Origin: Anaerolineales bacterium UBA3499
GTDB taxonomy: Bacteria; Chloroflexota; Anaerolineae; Anaerolineales; UBA11657
Assembly (NCBI GenBank): GCA_002377585.1
Contig: DFQC01000025.1
Location: 138,489-202,488 of the forward strand
Reading direction: 5' to 3'
DNA length: 64,000 nucleotides
Both the position numbers and the translations under genes were made by a program. The stretch's first letter is position 1; each line of letters starts with the position of its first letter. The notes beneath the pieces are model-generated. The model ran no database searches and was not told the origin of the DNA. It was given only the letters and a program-made list of their open reading frames with translations. Positions 18,710 through 27,019 of the stretch are shown here, piece by piece.

Positions 18710-18739
18710 GTTAGGCTGAATAATTGATTTTGTTCTTCT

Positions 18740-19135
18740 TTAGGTAATCACGTCTTGCACCAGTGCTACTACATCTGATGTACTAGTGCCTGGCCCAAAC
18801 ACACCAGTCACTCCCATCTGGAATAATTCATCAACTTCATTTTCAGGAATTATTCCGCCAACAAGCAATGGTACATGGCCCAAACCCTTTTCATGTAGCA
18901 GATTGATTATGCGCGGAACCAATACCTGATGAGCACCAGAGAGAATGGAAACACCGATTACCTGAACATCCTCCTGCATAGCTGCTTCAACAATCATCAT
19001 GGGAGATTGCCTAAGACCTGTGTAAATTACTTCCAAACCTGCGTCGCGCAATGCGCGGGCAATAATCTTGGCACCTCGATCATGACCATCTAGACCAGGC
19101 TTGGCTATAAGAATACGAATAGGATTGTCCGACAT
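18740..19135 (-). CDS. mcmA2: Methylmalonyl-CoA mutase, C-terminal cobalamin-binding subunit
   Basis: A 131-residue stand-alone B12-binding domain. It has the base-off signature PGLDGHDRGAKI (DxHxxG, where His ligates cobalt), the SILSGAHQ segment (SxL) and the GGIIPENE segment (GG) of the Rossmann-like cobalamin fold. It must combine with a separate large catalytic subunit, which is not in this window. Archaea and several bacteria use this split form. The mutase interconverts methylmalonyl-CoA and succinyl-CoA in propionate metabolism. First gene of the operon with meaB, prs and secA. Confidence 0.92.
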   Translation of the reverse strand: MSDNPIRILIAKPGLDGHDRGAKIIARALRDAGLEVIYTGLRQSPMMIVEAAMQEDVQVIGVSILSGAHQVLVPRIINLLHEKGLGHVPLLVGGIIPENEVDELFQMGVTGVFGPGTSTSDVVALVQDVIT

Positions 19136-19162
19136 AGCAAAACTCTAGCTCCTCAATGTTGG

Positions 19163-19168
19163 ATTATA
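19163..19168 (-). promoter_or_regulatory. -10 element for the mcm-meaB-prs-secA operon
   Basis: On the minus strand TATAAT lies at 19168-19163, 27 bases before the mutase-subunit start. A GAGGAG Shine-Dalgarno-like block lies between. The -35 at 17-base spacing is poor (TTTAAG). It faces away from the hrcA promoter, whose -35 is only 9 bases further on, so the two operons share a compact divergent control region. Confidence 0.5.
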
Positions 19169-19177
19169 CCCCGTTTC

Positions 19178-19207
19178 TTGACACTCTTAAAGCACACATG
19201 GTATGAT
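19178..19207 (+). promoter_or_regulatory. Promoter of the hrcA heat-shock operon
   Basis: TTGACA at 19178-19183 and TATGAT at 19202-19207, spacing 18. The predicted start near 19214 places the CIRCE operator directly at the beginning of the transcript, the usual arrangement for HrcA repression. Confidence 0.8.
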
Positions 19208-19220
19208 TCATAGTAATGAT

Positions 19221-19247
19221 TTAGCAGTCTGGTACTTAGAGTGCTAA
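19221..19247 (+). promoter_or_regulatory. CIRCE operator (HrcA binding site)
   Basis: TTAGCAGTC at 19221-19229, nine bases, then GAGTGCTAA at 19239-19247. This is the CIRCE inverted repeat TTAGCACTC-N9-GAGTGCTAA with a single mismatch in the left arm. It sits just downstream of the promoter and just before hrcA, so HrcA would repress its own operon and release it on heat or protein-folding stress. Confidence 0.95.
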
Positions 19248-19268
19248 ATTAGCATGGTATGGAGACAA

Positions 19269-20306
19269 ATGCAAGTAATAACTGATAGACAAGAAACAAT
19301 CCTCAGTCTCATAGTACGTGAATACGTCGAAAACCCCAAAAATAGTGGGGTAAGTTCACAAATACTTGTGGACAACCATAGTCTAGATTGGAGTACTGCC
19401 ACTGTCAGAAATGAAATGGCTCTACTATCTAATTTGGGTTTCCTACATCAGCCTCACACATCTGCTGGTCGAATACCTACAGAAATAGGTTATCGGTATT
19501 TTGTAAGATACCTAGTAAAAACATATGCTTTACCAGAATCTGAATGCCGCAAAATTAGTCATCAGTTCTATCAAGCACGAACTAGCGTTAATGAATGGGG
19601 TAAGCTTGCAGCCAATGTTCTAGCACGCCATACTCAAGTAGCTGGACTTGTAACAGCTTTACACAGTCATAAAGCTCAAGTTAAACATATAGAACTGATA
19701 TCAACATATGGGCAAAATATTCTACTGGTCCTAGTCCTAATAGGAGGCGAAGTACTGCAAGAAATTTGTTCAGTTGACTATCCAATATCACAGACCGAAT
19801 TGTCAGATTTAGCAGAACGATTAACTAAAAATTACAAAAATAGGAGTGCAAGCTACATTGAAAATCAACGTAATTTGATTGAGGACAATTTAGAAAACAC
19901 TATACTTCAACAAGTCTCAGTCACAATGCAGAAAGCAGATTCCTTTGCTGCAGGAGAGTTATATTTGGATGGAGTTCAAAATGTGCTATCGCAAAGAGAA
20001 TTTACTGCTTCAGAACCAGCTAGAAATGCACTGCAATTACTAGAGAAACGTACCTACATGGAGAAGTTTTTAGAATCAGCATTAAATTCTCAATTTGATG
20101 GCGTTACAGTTGTTATTGCTGGCGAAGGTGATTGGCAAGAGCTAAAAGAATGTTCGATGGTTCTTGCAAGATATGGAACCCCAAACATTGCTACCGGAAC
20201 TTTAGGGGTATTTGGACCCACACGCATGGCTTATGATCGGGCTATAGGTGCAGTTAGGCATGTAGCCAACTTAATGACACGACTAGTACATGATAGTTAT
20301 GGATAA
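19269..20306 (+). CDS. hrcA: Heat-inducible transcription repressor HrcA
   Basis: A 345-residue repressor. The N-terminal winged helix is at about 1-85 (ITDRQETILSLIVREYVE; STATVRNEMALLSNLGFLHQPHTSAGRIPT). The GAF-like dimerisation and inserted domains follow, ending with GTLGVFGPTRMAYDRAI and a helix typical of HrcA. I use the ATG at 19269, which has GGAG four bases before it; an ATG at 19254 adds five residues. It opens the chaperone operon behind CIRCE. HrcA folding depends on GroEL in known systems; groEL is not in this window. Confidence 0.95.
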   Translation: MQVITDRQETILSLIVREYVENPKNSGVSSQILVDNHSLDWSTATVRNEMALLSNLGFLHQPHTSAGRIPTEIGYRYFVRYLVKTYALPESECRKISHQFYQARTSVNEWGKLAANVLARHTQVAGLVTALHSHKAQVKHIELISTYGQNILLVLVLIGGEVLQEICSVDYPISQTELSDLAERLTKNYKNRSASYIENQRNLIEDNLENTILQQVSVTMQKADSFAAGELYLDGVQNVLSQREFTASEPARNALQLLEKRTYMEKFLESALNSQFDGVTVVIAGEGDWQELKECSMVLARYGTPNIATGTLGVFGPTRMAYDRAIGAVRHVANLMTRLVHDSYG

Positions 20307-20330
20307 AACATTTCAAACAAATAGGATACT

Positions 20331-20957
20331 ATGACGGATTTAAATCAAAATACAGACACTGATTGTTCAAACAATTCTGACAAAAAAGATAATCTAGATC
20401 AAAATGGCAATGTTACAGATAACATGATAGACGGAGCCTACAATAAAGAAAATAACAAAAAAGATGATGATATTGCTGTGGAAGATCTCACAATAGAGCA
20501 GTGGCTCGAGAAACTTTCTGTAGCCGAAACACTTGCAGCTGACCGACTCGAGGGACAACAACGTGCTTTGGCTGATTTTCAAAACTTTAAGCGTCGTAAA
20601 TCTCAGGAGATGCAACTGGCTCATCAAAATGCTGCTGCAGAGTTACTATCGCAATTTTTTCCTATAGTTGACGATTTGCAATTAGCACTCGAATCACTAC
20701 CCGCTACAGGAGATGGTGCAAAATGGAGCGAAGGCTTTAACATGATTCATCGAAAAATACTCTCTGTATTCGAAATGGAAAAAGTAGTCACAATTGAAGC
20801 CAAGCCAGGAGAACAATTCGATCCACACATACATGAAGCAATTGTGCAAGAAGCCCATGATGATTATGATAGTGATGTAATAATTGCTATGGTAAGACCA
20901 GGTTACTTGCTTGGCGAACGGATATTAAGACCTGCTCAAGTTCGTGTTGCTGAGTAG
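20331..20957 (+). CDS. grpE: Nucleotide exchange factor GrpE
   Basis: A 208-residue DnaK co-chaperone that speeds ADP release. An acidic, Asn/Asp-rich disordered head (about 1-60) is followed by the long dimer-forming coiled coil (LADFQNFKRRKSQE at about 80-95). The C-terminal beta domain ends with PGEQFDPHIHEAIVQE and GYLLGERILRPAQVRVAE, both highly typical. It lies 24 bases after hrcA and 29 before dnaK in the standard order. Confidence 0.96.
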   Translation: MTDLNQNTDTDCSNNSDKKDNLDQNGNVTDNMIDGAYNKENNKKDDDIAVEDLTIEQWLEKLSVAETLAADRLEGQQRALADFQNFKRRKSQEMQLAHQNAAAELLSQFFPIVDDLQLALESLPATGDGAKWSEGFNMIHRKILSVFEMEKVVTIEAKPGEQFDPHIHEAIVQEAHDDYDSDVIIAMVRPGYLLGERILRPAQVRVAE

Positions 20958-20986
20958 CGAATAATTTATAAGGCTAATTAAACATT

Positions 20987-22912
20987 ATGGGAAAAATCAT
21001 TGGAATAGATCTTGGTACAACTAATTCAGTAGTATCAGTAATGGAAGCTGGGGAAGCTAATGTTATTTCTAGTTCCGAAGGCGGACGACTTGTTCCGTCA
21101 GTTGTAGCAGTTAATCCGAAGACAGGCGAACGAATGGTAGGACAAGTAGCACGCAGACAGGCAATTACAAATCCAGACAATACTCTTTTTTCTGTAAAGC
21201 GATTTATGGGCCGTAAATTTGATGACCCCGAAGTACAAAGAGCTCTTAAACATATTCCTTACAAAGTAAGCAGTGATGAAAATGGAGAATTGCGCGTACA
21301 TATGAATGCAAAGGAATACTCGCCGCAAGAAGTATCAGCAATGATACTAGCCAAACTAAAAAGCGACGCTGAATCCTACATTGGCGCATCAGTCACACAG
21401 GCAGTGATAACTGTACCTGCTTACTTTAATGACGCCCAACGTCAAGCAACCAAGGATGCTGGTCGCATAGCTGGTCTGGAGGTGCTACGAATCATCAATG
21501 AACCCACAGCTTCTGCACTAGCATATGGCCTTGAGAACCGATCTGAAGAAACTATAGCAGTATTTGATTTGGGAGGCGGAACATTTGATGTATCTATTCT
21601 TGAGGTGGGTGATGGAGTTTTTGAAGTGCAAGCAACCAATGGTAATACCCATCTAGGAGGCGACGATTTCGACGTGCGCGTTGTTGAGTGGATTATAGAT
21701 AATTACAGTAAAGATCAAGGCATCAACCTTAACGAAGACAAACAAGCTCTACAACGGATAAGAGAAGCAGCAGAAAAAGCCAAGATTGAGCTAAGCACTG
21801 TTATGCAAACTGAAATAAATCTTCCGTTCATCACTGCGGACGCAAATGGTCCAAAACACCTTAACTACACACTGTCACGATCAAAACTAGAGGAGTTGAC
21901 GGAGGATTTAATTGAACAATCCATCAAACCTGTAGAAACAGCTTTAGAGGACGCTCGACTATCTGTATCAGATGTAGATGAGGTTGTACTAGTGGGAGGC
22001 ATGACCCGTATGCCTGGAGTTCAAGAGGCTGTACGCAAATTCTTCAATCGTGAACCGAACAAAAAAGTTAATCCAGATGAAGTTGTTGCCATTGGTGCAG
22101 CTATACAGGCTGGAGTTCTTGGAGGAGACATAAAAGATGTTCTATTACTTGATGTGACTCCACTTACGCTCAGCATTGAAACTCTTGGAGGAATATCCAC
22201 TGCCCTAATTGAACGTAATACGACGGTTCCTACCACAAAAAGTCAAGTATTCTCCACGGCATCTGACAACCAATCGGCAGTTGAGATAAATGTGATCCAA
22301 GGCGAGAGGTCTATGGCTGCTGATAATAAAAGTCTTGGTAAATTTGTATTAGATGGAATACCGTCTGCACCTCGTGGTACACCACAAATAGAAGTTACTT
22401 TTGATATAGATGCGGACGGTATATTAAATGTGAGCGCAAAAGATAAAGCCAGCAATCGCAGCCAAAACGTAACTATTCAAGGTTCCTCAGGTATATCGGA
22501 CAAAGATATAGCAAGTATGATTGCTGCCGCTGAACAATATAAAGAGGAAGATAAAAAACGCAAAGAACTCATCGAGATCCACAATGCTGGAAACTCAGTT
22601 TTACATAGAGCATCCCGCATGAAGAACGAACTGGACGATAAAATAGATGATGACACAAAACAAGGCTTGCAAGCAAAAATTGATAGTCTTCAAGAAAAAT
22701 TGGCAGGTGAAGACATCGCAAGCATAAAAGATTCGACATCGCAATTACAGCAAGAAGTCGAAAAACTTTCTATCTTGGTCTCACAAACTGATCAAGGTGC
22801 AGATGATGAAGATACTAAAGAACCTAAAGCAAACACCGACTTTGATGGAACAGATGATAATATACCCGACTCAGACTCTGATGTAGTTGATGGCGATTTC
22901 AATGAGATATGA
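20987..22912 (+). CDS. dnaK: Chaperone DnaK (Hsp70)
   Basis: A 641-residue Hsp70. The ATPase domain starts GIDLGTTNSVV, with phosphate 2 motif AVFDLGGGTFDVSILEVGDGVFEV (split here as DLGGGTFDVS) and adenosine motif VLVGGMTRMPGVQ. The interdomain linker DVLLLDVTPL is intact. The substrate-binding beta domain and helical lid lead to an acidic tail ending DGDFNEI. It is the core of the operon and works with the GrpE and DnaJ encoded on either side. Confidence 0.98.
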   Translation: MGKIIGIDLGTTNSVVSVMEAGEANVISSSEGGRLVPSVVAVNPKTGERMVGQVARRQAITNPDNTLFSVKRFMGRKFDDPEVQRALKHIPYKVSSDENGELRVHMNAKEYSPQEVSAMILAKLKSDAESYIGASVTQAVITVPAYFNDAQRQATKDAGRIAGLEVLRIINEPTASALAYGLENRSEETIAVFDLGGGTFDVSILEVGDGVFEVQATNGNTHLGGDDFDVRVVEWIIDNYSKDQGINLNEDKQALQRIREAAEKAKIELSTVMQTEINLPFITADANGPKHLNYTLSRSKLEELTEDLIEQSIKPVETALEDARLSVSDVDEVVLVGGMTRMPGVQEAVRKFFNREPNKKVNPDEVVAIGAAIQAGVLGGDIKDVLLLDVTPLTLSIETLGGISTALIERNTTVPTTKSQVFSTASDNQSAVEINVIQGERSMAADNKSLGKFVLDGIPSAPRGTPQIEVTFDIDADGILNVSAKDKASNRSQNVTIQGSSGISDKDIASMIAAAEQYKEEDKKRKELIEIHNAGNSVLHRASRMKNELDDKIDDDTKQGLQAKIDSLQEKLAGEDIASIKDSTSQLQQEVEKLSILVSQTDQGADDEDTKEPKANTDFDGTDDNIPDSDSDVVDGDFNEI

Positions 22913-22965
22913 TAAGTATAGTTGCTTACAGAAGATGATTAATCACACCATAAATAGTAAATACC

Positions 22966-24096
22966 GTGTCTAGCAAACAAGATTACTACGATATTCTCGG
23001 CGTGTCACGGGATGCAGACCCAGATACTCTTAAGAATGCATACCGCCAACTAGCCAAAAAACTACATCCTGATGTTAATTCTGATGAATCATCTGAGGCA
23101 CAGTTCAAAGATCTTAACGAAGCTTATGGGGTGCTTTCCGACACTGAGAAACGCGCCGCATATGACCGTTATGGTCATGAAGGTCTTAGGGGAATGGGGG
23201 TCAATGATTTTTCAAGCGGATTCCCTTTTGACGACATCTTTGACCAATTTTTCGGAGGGTTTGGAGGTAATCGCCATGGCTCCCGAAGACAGCCACGACG
23301 AGGGTCGGACCTCCGATACGACCTTAACATCTCTTTTGACCAAGCTGTACATGGTGCAACTCAAGAAATTGAAATAACACGCCCAGAAATTTGCTCTCGA
23401 TGCAATGGAAATCGTGCCGAACCTGAAACATCTATCAGTAAATGTGTTCAATGCGCTGGTAATGGAGAAATACAAGAAGTACGACAGACATTTTTGGGTT
23501 CAATGGTAAATGTAACGATTTGCCCAAACTGTCAAGGTAGTGGTGAGAAAATAACCTCCCCCTGCACTAAATGCAATGGTGATGGTCAACATAATGTAAC
23601 AAGGAAACTTTCCGTTAGTATACCGGCTGGAGTAGACAACGAGACACAAATCCGTCTTACAGGTGAAGGTGGACCTGGTCAGCTTGGACAACACAATGGT
23701 GACCTTTATGTAGCACTAACTGTTGCACAACACAAATTCTTCCAACGCAGGAATAATGACATCATACTTGAATTAGAAATCAATATTACTGAAGCAGCTC
23801 TTGGAACTACTGTGATGATACCCACGATTGATGATGAACAAGAACTTCGCATACCATCTGGAACACAATCTGGTGACATCTTGCGACTCAGAGGTAGGGG
23901 AGTGCCAAACGTACGAAATGGTAAACGCGGAGATCAAATTGTGGTCACTACTGTTTCTATTCCTAAGCAAACCACTTCTGAACAGGAAAGCTTACTCCGT
24001 GAGTTAGGCAATACATTCCAAGATAGGGCCAAACCTAAAGAACAAACTGGCGAAAAGGGATTCTTCGATCAGGTACGACAAATTCTAGGTATGTGA
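22966..24096 (+). CDS. dnaJ: Chaperone DnaJ (Hsp40)
   Basis: A 376-residue type I Hsp40. It has a J domain with the HPD triad (KLHPDVN, about residues 34-40) and a Gly/Phe-rich linker (FDQFFGGFGGNRHGSRR). The zinc region has four CxxCxGxx-type repeats (CSRCNGNR, CVQCAGNG, CPNCQGSG, CTKCNGDG) at about 145-210, followed by the C-terminal client-binding domains. The start is GTG at 22966. The last codons overlap prmA by four bases (GTGA), so prmA translation is coupled. Confidence 0.96.
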   Translation: MSSKQDYYDILGVSRDADPDTLKNAYRQLAKKLHPDVNSDESSEAQFKDLNEAYGVLSDTEKRAAYDRYGHEGLRGMGVNDFSSGFPFDDIFDQFFGGFGGNRHGSRRQPRRGSDLRYDLNISFDQAVHGATQEIEITRPEICSRCNGNRAEPETSISKCVQCAGNGEIQEVRQTFLGSMVNVTICPNCQGSGEKITSPCTKCNGDGQHNVTRKLSVSIPAGVDNETQIRLTGEGGPGQLGQHNGDLYVALTVAQHKFFQRRNNDIILELEINITEAALGTTVMIPTIDDEQELRIPSGTQSGDILRLRGRGVPNVRNGKRGDQIVVTTVSIPKQTTSEQESLLRELGNTFQDRAKPKEQTGEKGFFDQVRQILGM

Positions 24097-25106
24097 ATAC
24101 TTTCTCAAAATACAATCCTCAACTGTTTACTAATAGCAGCAAATATATTTGGCTTGAGGTTACTGTTAAAGTTGAACCTGATACTGTAGACGCAGTGGCT
24201 GAAGCACTGGGTCGTTGTAGTTACGGCGGGGTATCAATACAGCCATCTGAAAACCACAATGATGACTGCTATAGTACAAATGACAAAGAAATTATCAATC
24301 ATACCTACAAATATTTCGAGGTTAGTGCCTACTTCGAAGTAGGCACTAACCTCAATTACAAAATCCAACAACTTGAAAGAGAACTCTTGCTGCTAGGAAT
24401 GATTGCTCGCCAATCAGGACTCATGGTTCCCAAAACCCAGTATAGACCTATAGAAGATACCAATTGGTCAACCATATGGAGAAATCATTACAAACCTATA
24501 AGAATAGGTCATAAATTGATGATAATTCCTCCTTGGAATAAAGTTGAAATCGATTCGAGTGAAATACCTGTAATTATTGATCCAGGTCAAGCATTTGGAA
24601 CTGGGGCTCATCCCTCAACCCAACTTTGTCTGCAAGCCATAGAACGACACCTAATTCCTGGCGATAGTGTGCTAGATATAGGATGCGGTTCTGGAATTCT
24701 AGCCATCGCTGCAGTCAAACTGGGAGCAGCCATGACTACCGGACTAGATACCGACAATGAGTCAATTCACTCAGCTCGTCAAAATGCAATGACAAACGGT
24801 GTGTTTGATAAATTTCAGTTAGTACAGGGTTCTTTGGATGCAATCAAGAAACAGCCGCTATACAGAATAGTTGTAGTCAACATTCTGTCACATACAATCA
24901 TACAACTGGTAAACAACAGCTTGACGAATATGGTAGCAACTAATGGGATACTGATACTTTCTGGAATACTTGCAGAACAATCGCCTGAAATAGAACTAGA
25001 ACTTGGTAAAGTTGGAATGACATTGGTGTCGAAAACCAATATGACAGAAGCAACTCCTACAACCTCCGAGTGGGTAGCATTGACATATTGTCACGCGATT
25101 TCATAG
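24093..25106 (+). CDS. prmA: Ribosomal protein L11 methyltransferase
   Basis: A 337-residue SAM-dependent methyltransferase that trimethylates ribosomal protein L11. The N-terminal substrate-recognition part (about 1-125) precedes the Rossmann fold. Motifs: DPGQAFGTGAHPSTQLCL, SAM motif I VLDIGCGSGILAIAA, and NILSHTIIQL in place of the usual NILA motif. GTG start overlapping the dnaJ stop; prmA commonly follows dnaJ. Oddity: a perfect 36-base palindrome (24318-24353) codes part of the N-terminal domain around YFEVSAYFEVGTNL. Confidence 0.92.
   Translation: MNTFSKYNPQLFTNSSKYIWLEVTVKVEPDTVDAVAEALGRCSYGGVSIQPSENHNDDCYSTNDKEIINHTYKYFEVSAYFEVGTNLNYKIQQLERELLLLGMIARQSGLMVPKTQYRPIEDTNWSTIWRNHYKPIRIGHKLMIIPPWNKVEIDSSEIPVIIDPGQAFGTGAHPSTQLCLQAIERHLIPGDSVLDIGCGSGILAIAAVKLGAAMTTGLDTDNESIHSARQNAMTNGVFDKFQLVQGSLDAIKKQPLYRIVVVNILSHTIIQLVNNSLTNMVATNGILILSGILAEQSPEIELELGKVGMTLVSKTNMTEATPTTSEWVALTYCHAIS
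24318..24353. repeat. Perfect 36-bp palindrome inside prmA
   Basis: The left half GAGGTTAGTGCCTACTTC (24318-24335) is followed directly by its exact reverse complement (24336-24353), with no spacer and no mismatch. The RNA would form an 18-bp hairpin that closes to a tight loop, and the DNA could extrude a cruciform. The reading frame of prmA stays open across it. Confidence 0.95.
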
Positions 25107-25142
25107 GAACGAGCACTTATAATTAAGTAACCGGTGTTCTTG

Positions 25143-25166
25143 TGTTACAATATACAGTACTCTGTA
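25143..25166 (+). promoter_or_regulatory. Extended -10 promoter with an overlapping dyad, upstream of the winged-helix regulator
   Basis: TGT TACAAT (25143-25151) is an extended -10 element without a recognisable -35. Directly behind it, TACAG-TACT-CTGTA (25153-25166) is a perfect dyad with 5-base arms, placed at the expected start of transcription. It may be the operator of the small regulator starting at 25265, which would then control itself. This is inferred from position only. Confidence 0.4.
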
Positions 25167-25264
25167 TTTCAGAGTTAACTGCACCATAAATTTTATTTAT
25201 ATGATTAGATCATACAAATATGTGTAAACCAAACTAAATCCAAAACAATTCTTAGGATTATATA

Positions 25265-25585
25265 ATGAGCGAACTTAATTTAATCATTCATCAACCAATT
25301 CGCCTGCAAATAATGTCTTTAGTAACGTCCTTAGACAATGAAACACAGATAGACTTCACTTACCTTCAAAAAATTCTAAAAGTAACAGCGGGTAATCTTG
25401 GAGCACATTTACGTAAACTTGAAGATGAAGGTTTCATCTCCATCCAAAAAACATTCTTGTCTCGTAAACCACGTACTTATATTGAAACCACGCCCTTAGG
25501 ACATCAAGCATTTGCTGAACATGTAGCTGCTTTAGCTGACATATTGCAACAAACACCTACAACCAAACTAGACGAGTCAGACTGA
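25265..25585 (+). CDS. Small winged-helix transcriptional regulator (ArsR/HTH_34-like)
   Basis: A 106-residue one-domain DNA-binding protein. Residues about 5-85 form a winged helix (IHQPIRLQIMSLVTSL; DFTYLQKILKVTAGNLGAHLRKLEDEGFISI with the recognition helix; wing KTFLSRKPRTYIETTPLG). This matches the winged-helix DNA-binding family of PF13601 type. There are no metal-binding cysteines, so the signal is unknown. The stop lies inside a strong hairpin shared with the convergent radical SAM gene. The two 3' ends overlap if that gene is read through its UGA. Confidence 0.85.
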   Translation: MSELNLIIHQPIRLQIMSLVTSLDNETQIDFTYLQKILKVTAGNLGAHLRKLEDEGFISIQKTFLSRKPRTYIETTPLGHQAFAEHVAALADILQQTPTTKLDESD

Positions 25586-25606
25586 CTCGTTTACAGGTTC
25601 TGCTCA
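25571..25606 (-). promoter_or_regulatory. Putative bacterial SECIS element following the in-frame UGA
   Basis: On the minus strand, UGA (25606-25604) is followed by a hairpin with arms ACGAGUCA and UGACUCGU (8 bp, 25590-25572) and loop GUC. The loop begins 22 bases after the UGA with G as its first base. This fits published rules for bacterial SECIS elements: a short apical loop with an early G, on a stem a few tens of bases 3' of the UGA. The apex CA-GUC-UG resembles the CA-GGUC-UG apex of E. coli fdhF. The same dyad could instead be a terminator for the two convergent genes, although no T-run follows. Confidence 0.6.
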
Positions 25607-27019
25607 ACAGAACCAACTCTCAGTCAATCCTGCAGGTATTGGGCGTTTCTGAGATACTATCCTAGTAAACGGGGGAGTCTTACTTGCCATAGCATATGCT
25701 AATTCCTCTATAACGGAAAATGTTTTGCTATGATCTATATCTTCATTTTGCGACTTTCGAACAGCCCTATTTATTTGCGACCACAATTGTTCCATACGAA
25801 TGTCTGGATGGGACCATTTATAGGTAAAATTTGCTGCATCTAAATCACCTAGCCATTTTGCGTTGGCATTATGCTCTAAAAGTTCAGACCCAGGAGGAAT
25901 TAACAACCTAAGACTAAATTGTACAGGATCTATATTTTGCACTAAATCATGGTTCCGCACAAAATTAAGTAAATCTAGATAATCATCTAATGTTGCCCAT
26001 GGAGTAAACGGAAGTAGAGACGGCCGCCAAGGTATTTGAGCTTTCTTCATTATACCGATCACTTGTATTATATCTGCTTTAGTATGACCTTTATCAAGCA
26101 CCTCGAGCACATCGTCATTGAGTGTCTCCATAGCAGAAATAACAAACGCGCATCCAGCACTTTTCATATCCGACAGCAAATGTTCATACCTTAAAAGATG
26201 CGGGATTCTAGCGGTAAAATCGAATGTGATTCCTGGAAACTCAGAATGCATAGCAGCAACAACTCTGTGTGCGTGGCCTGGACCATTGAGAAAATCAGGA
26301 TCACTAAAGCTTATATGTCGTACTCCCTGGCCAACCTGATTCCGGATATCAGCAATCACAATATCCTCAGGGACCACAAAAAACTTGCCGTGGTATATAG
26401 ATGTTACCGGACAATGCCTGCACACGTACTTGCATCCTCTAGTAGTCTCCGTACTACCAGCCAGATGTAATTGACCCTTATCATCTCTAAAGCGGGCATA
26501 ACTATCAATATTGGGTAAATCAGCACGTGCAGGCACCAAAAATGATGTCCTCTGTAGTACAGGTTTGGCCACACTATGCAGAGTACTAACTCCCAAAGGA
26601 GGTACATTACTTTGAAAGGAATCATCGACCACTGCTCTGGCCAATTCAACTATCGTGGTCTCAAACTCACCAGAGATAGTACTGTCTGCATACTGTTCTT
26701 TACACAAGTAGTCAGAGTTTAAGCCAGCATAATCTCCGTAAAAACAAATGTGTGTCTGAGGATTTAATGCGCGAATACGTTTAGAGGCTGCTACACCCAA
26801 TCTCAATGCATTATGCATTCGAACTGACACCAATACTAAGCGGGCCGATTTGATGTGTTCTTCATAATCATTGATATTTTCCACAGCCAAATCTATGCCG
26901 GAAGCATTCATTCCATCATTGCGCAAAAATCTTAATGGTGAAGCAAGGCTGAAGGGTTGATGACCAAGCTCGTAACACGAAATCAAAAGTACTTCGGGAA
27001 AATTAATGCCAAAACACAT
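25577..27019 (-). CDS. B12-binding-domain radical SAM protein with a CUAEP tail, probable selenoprotein
   Basis: A conventional reading stops at UGA 25604-25606 after 471 residues ending ESWFC. The frame continues Ala-Glu-Pro-Val-Asn-Glu-Ser-Val to a second UGA at 25577-25579. This gives 480 residues with a Cys-Sec-Ala-Glu-Pro motif, the hallmark of the CUAEP/CCAEP-tail radical SAM (seleno)proteins. The N-terminal part (about 1-145) resembles a cobalamin-binding fold (LVLVSVRMHNALRLGVAAS; ICFYGDYAG). The radical SAM core has CKYVCRHC (CxxxCxxC) near residue 195, with ISFSDPDFLNGPG and related strands. The reaction is unknown. Sec next to Cys suggests a redox or metal-binding C-terminus. The SECIS-like hairpin directly follows; selenocysteine genes are not in the window. 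Confidence 0.85.

Noticed and set aside
25604..25606. UGA of the radical SAM gene as a true stop or a sequencing error
   Set aside because: The next codons spell Ala-Glu-Pro, completing the CUAEP motif, and a SECIS-like hairpin follows. A true end here would need both to be coincidences.
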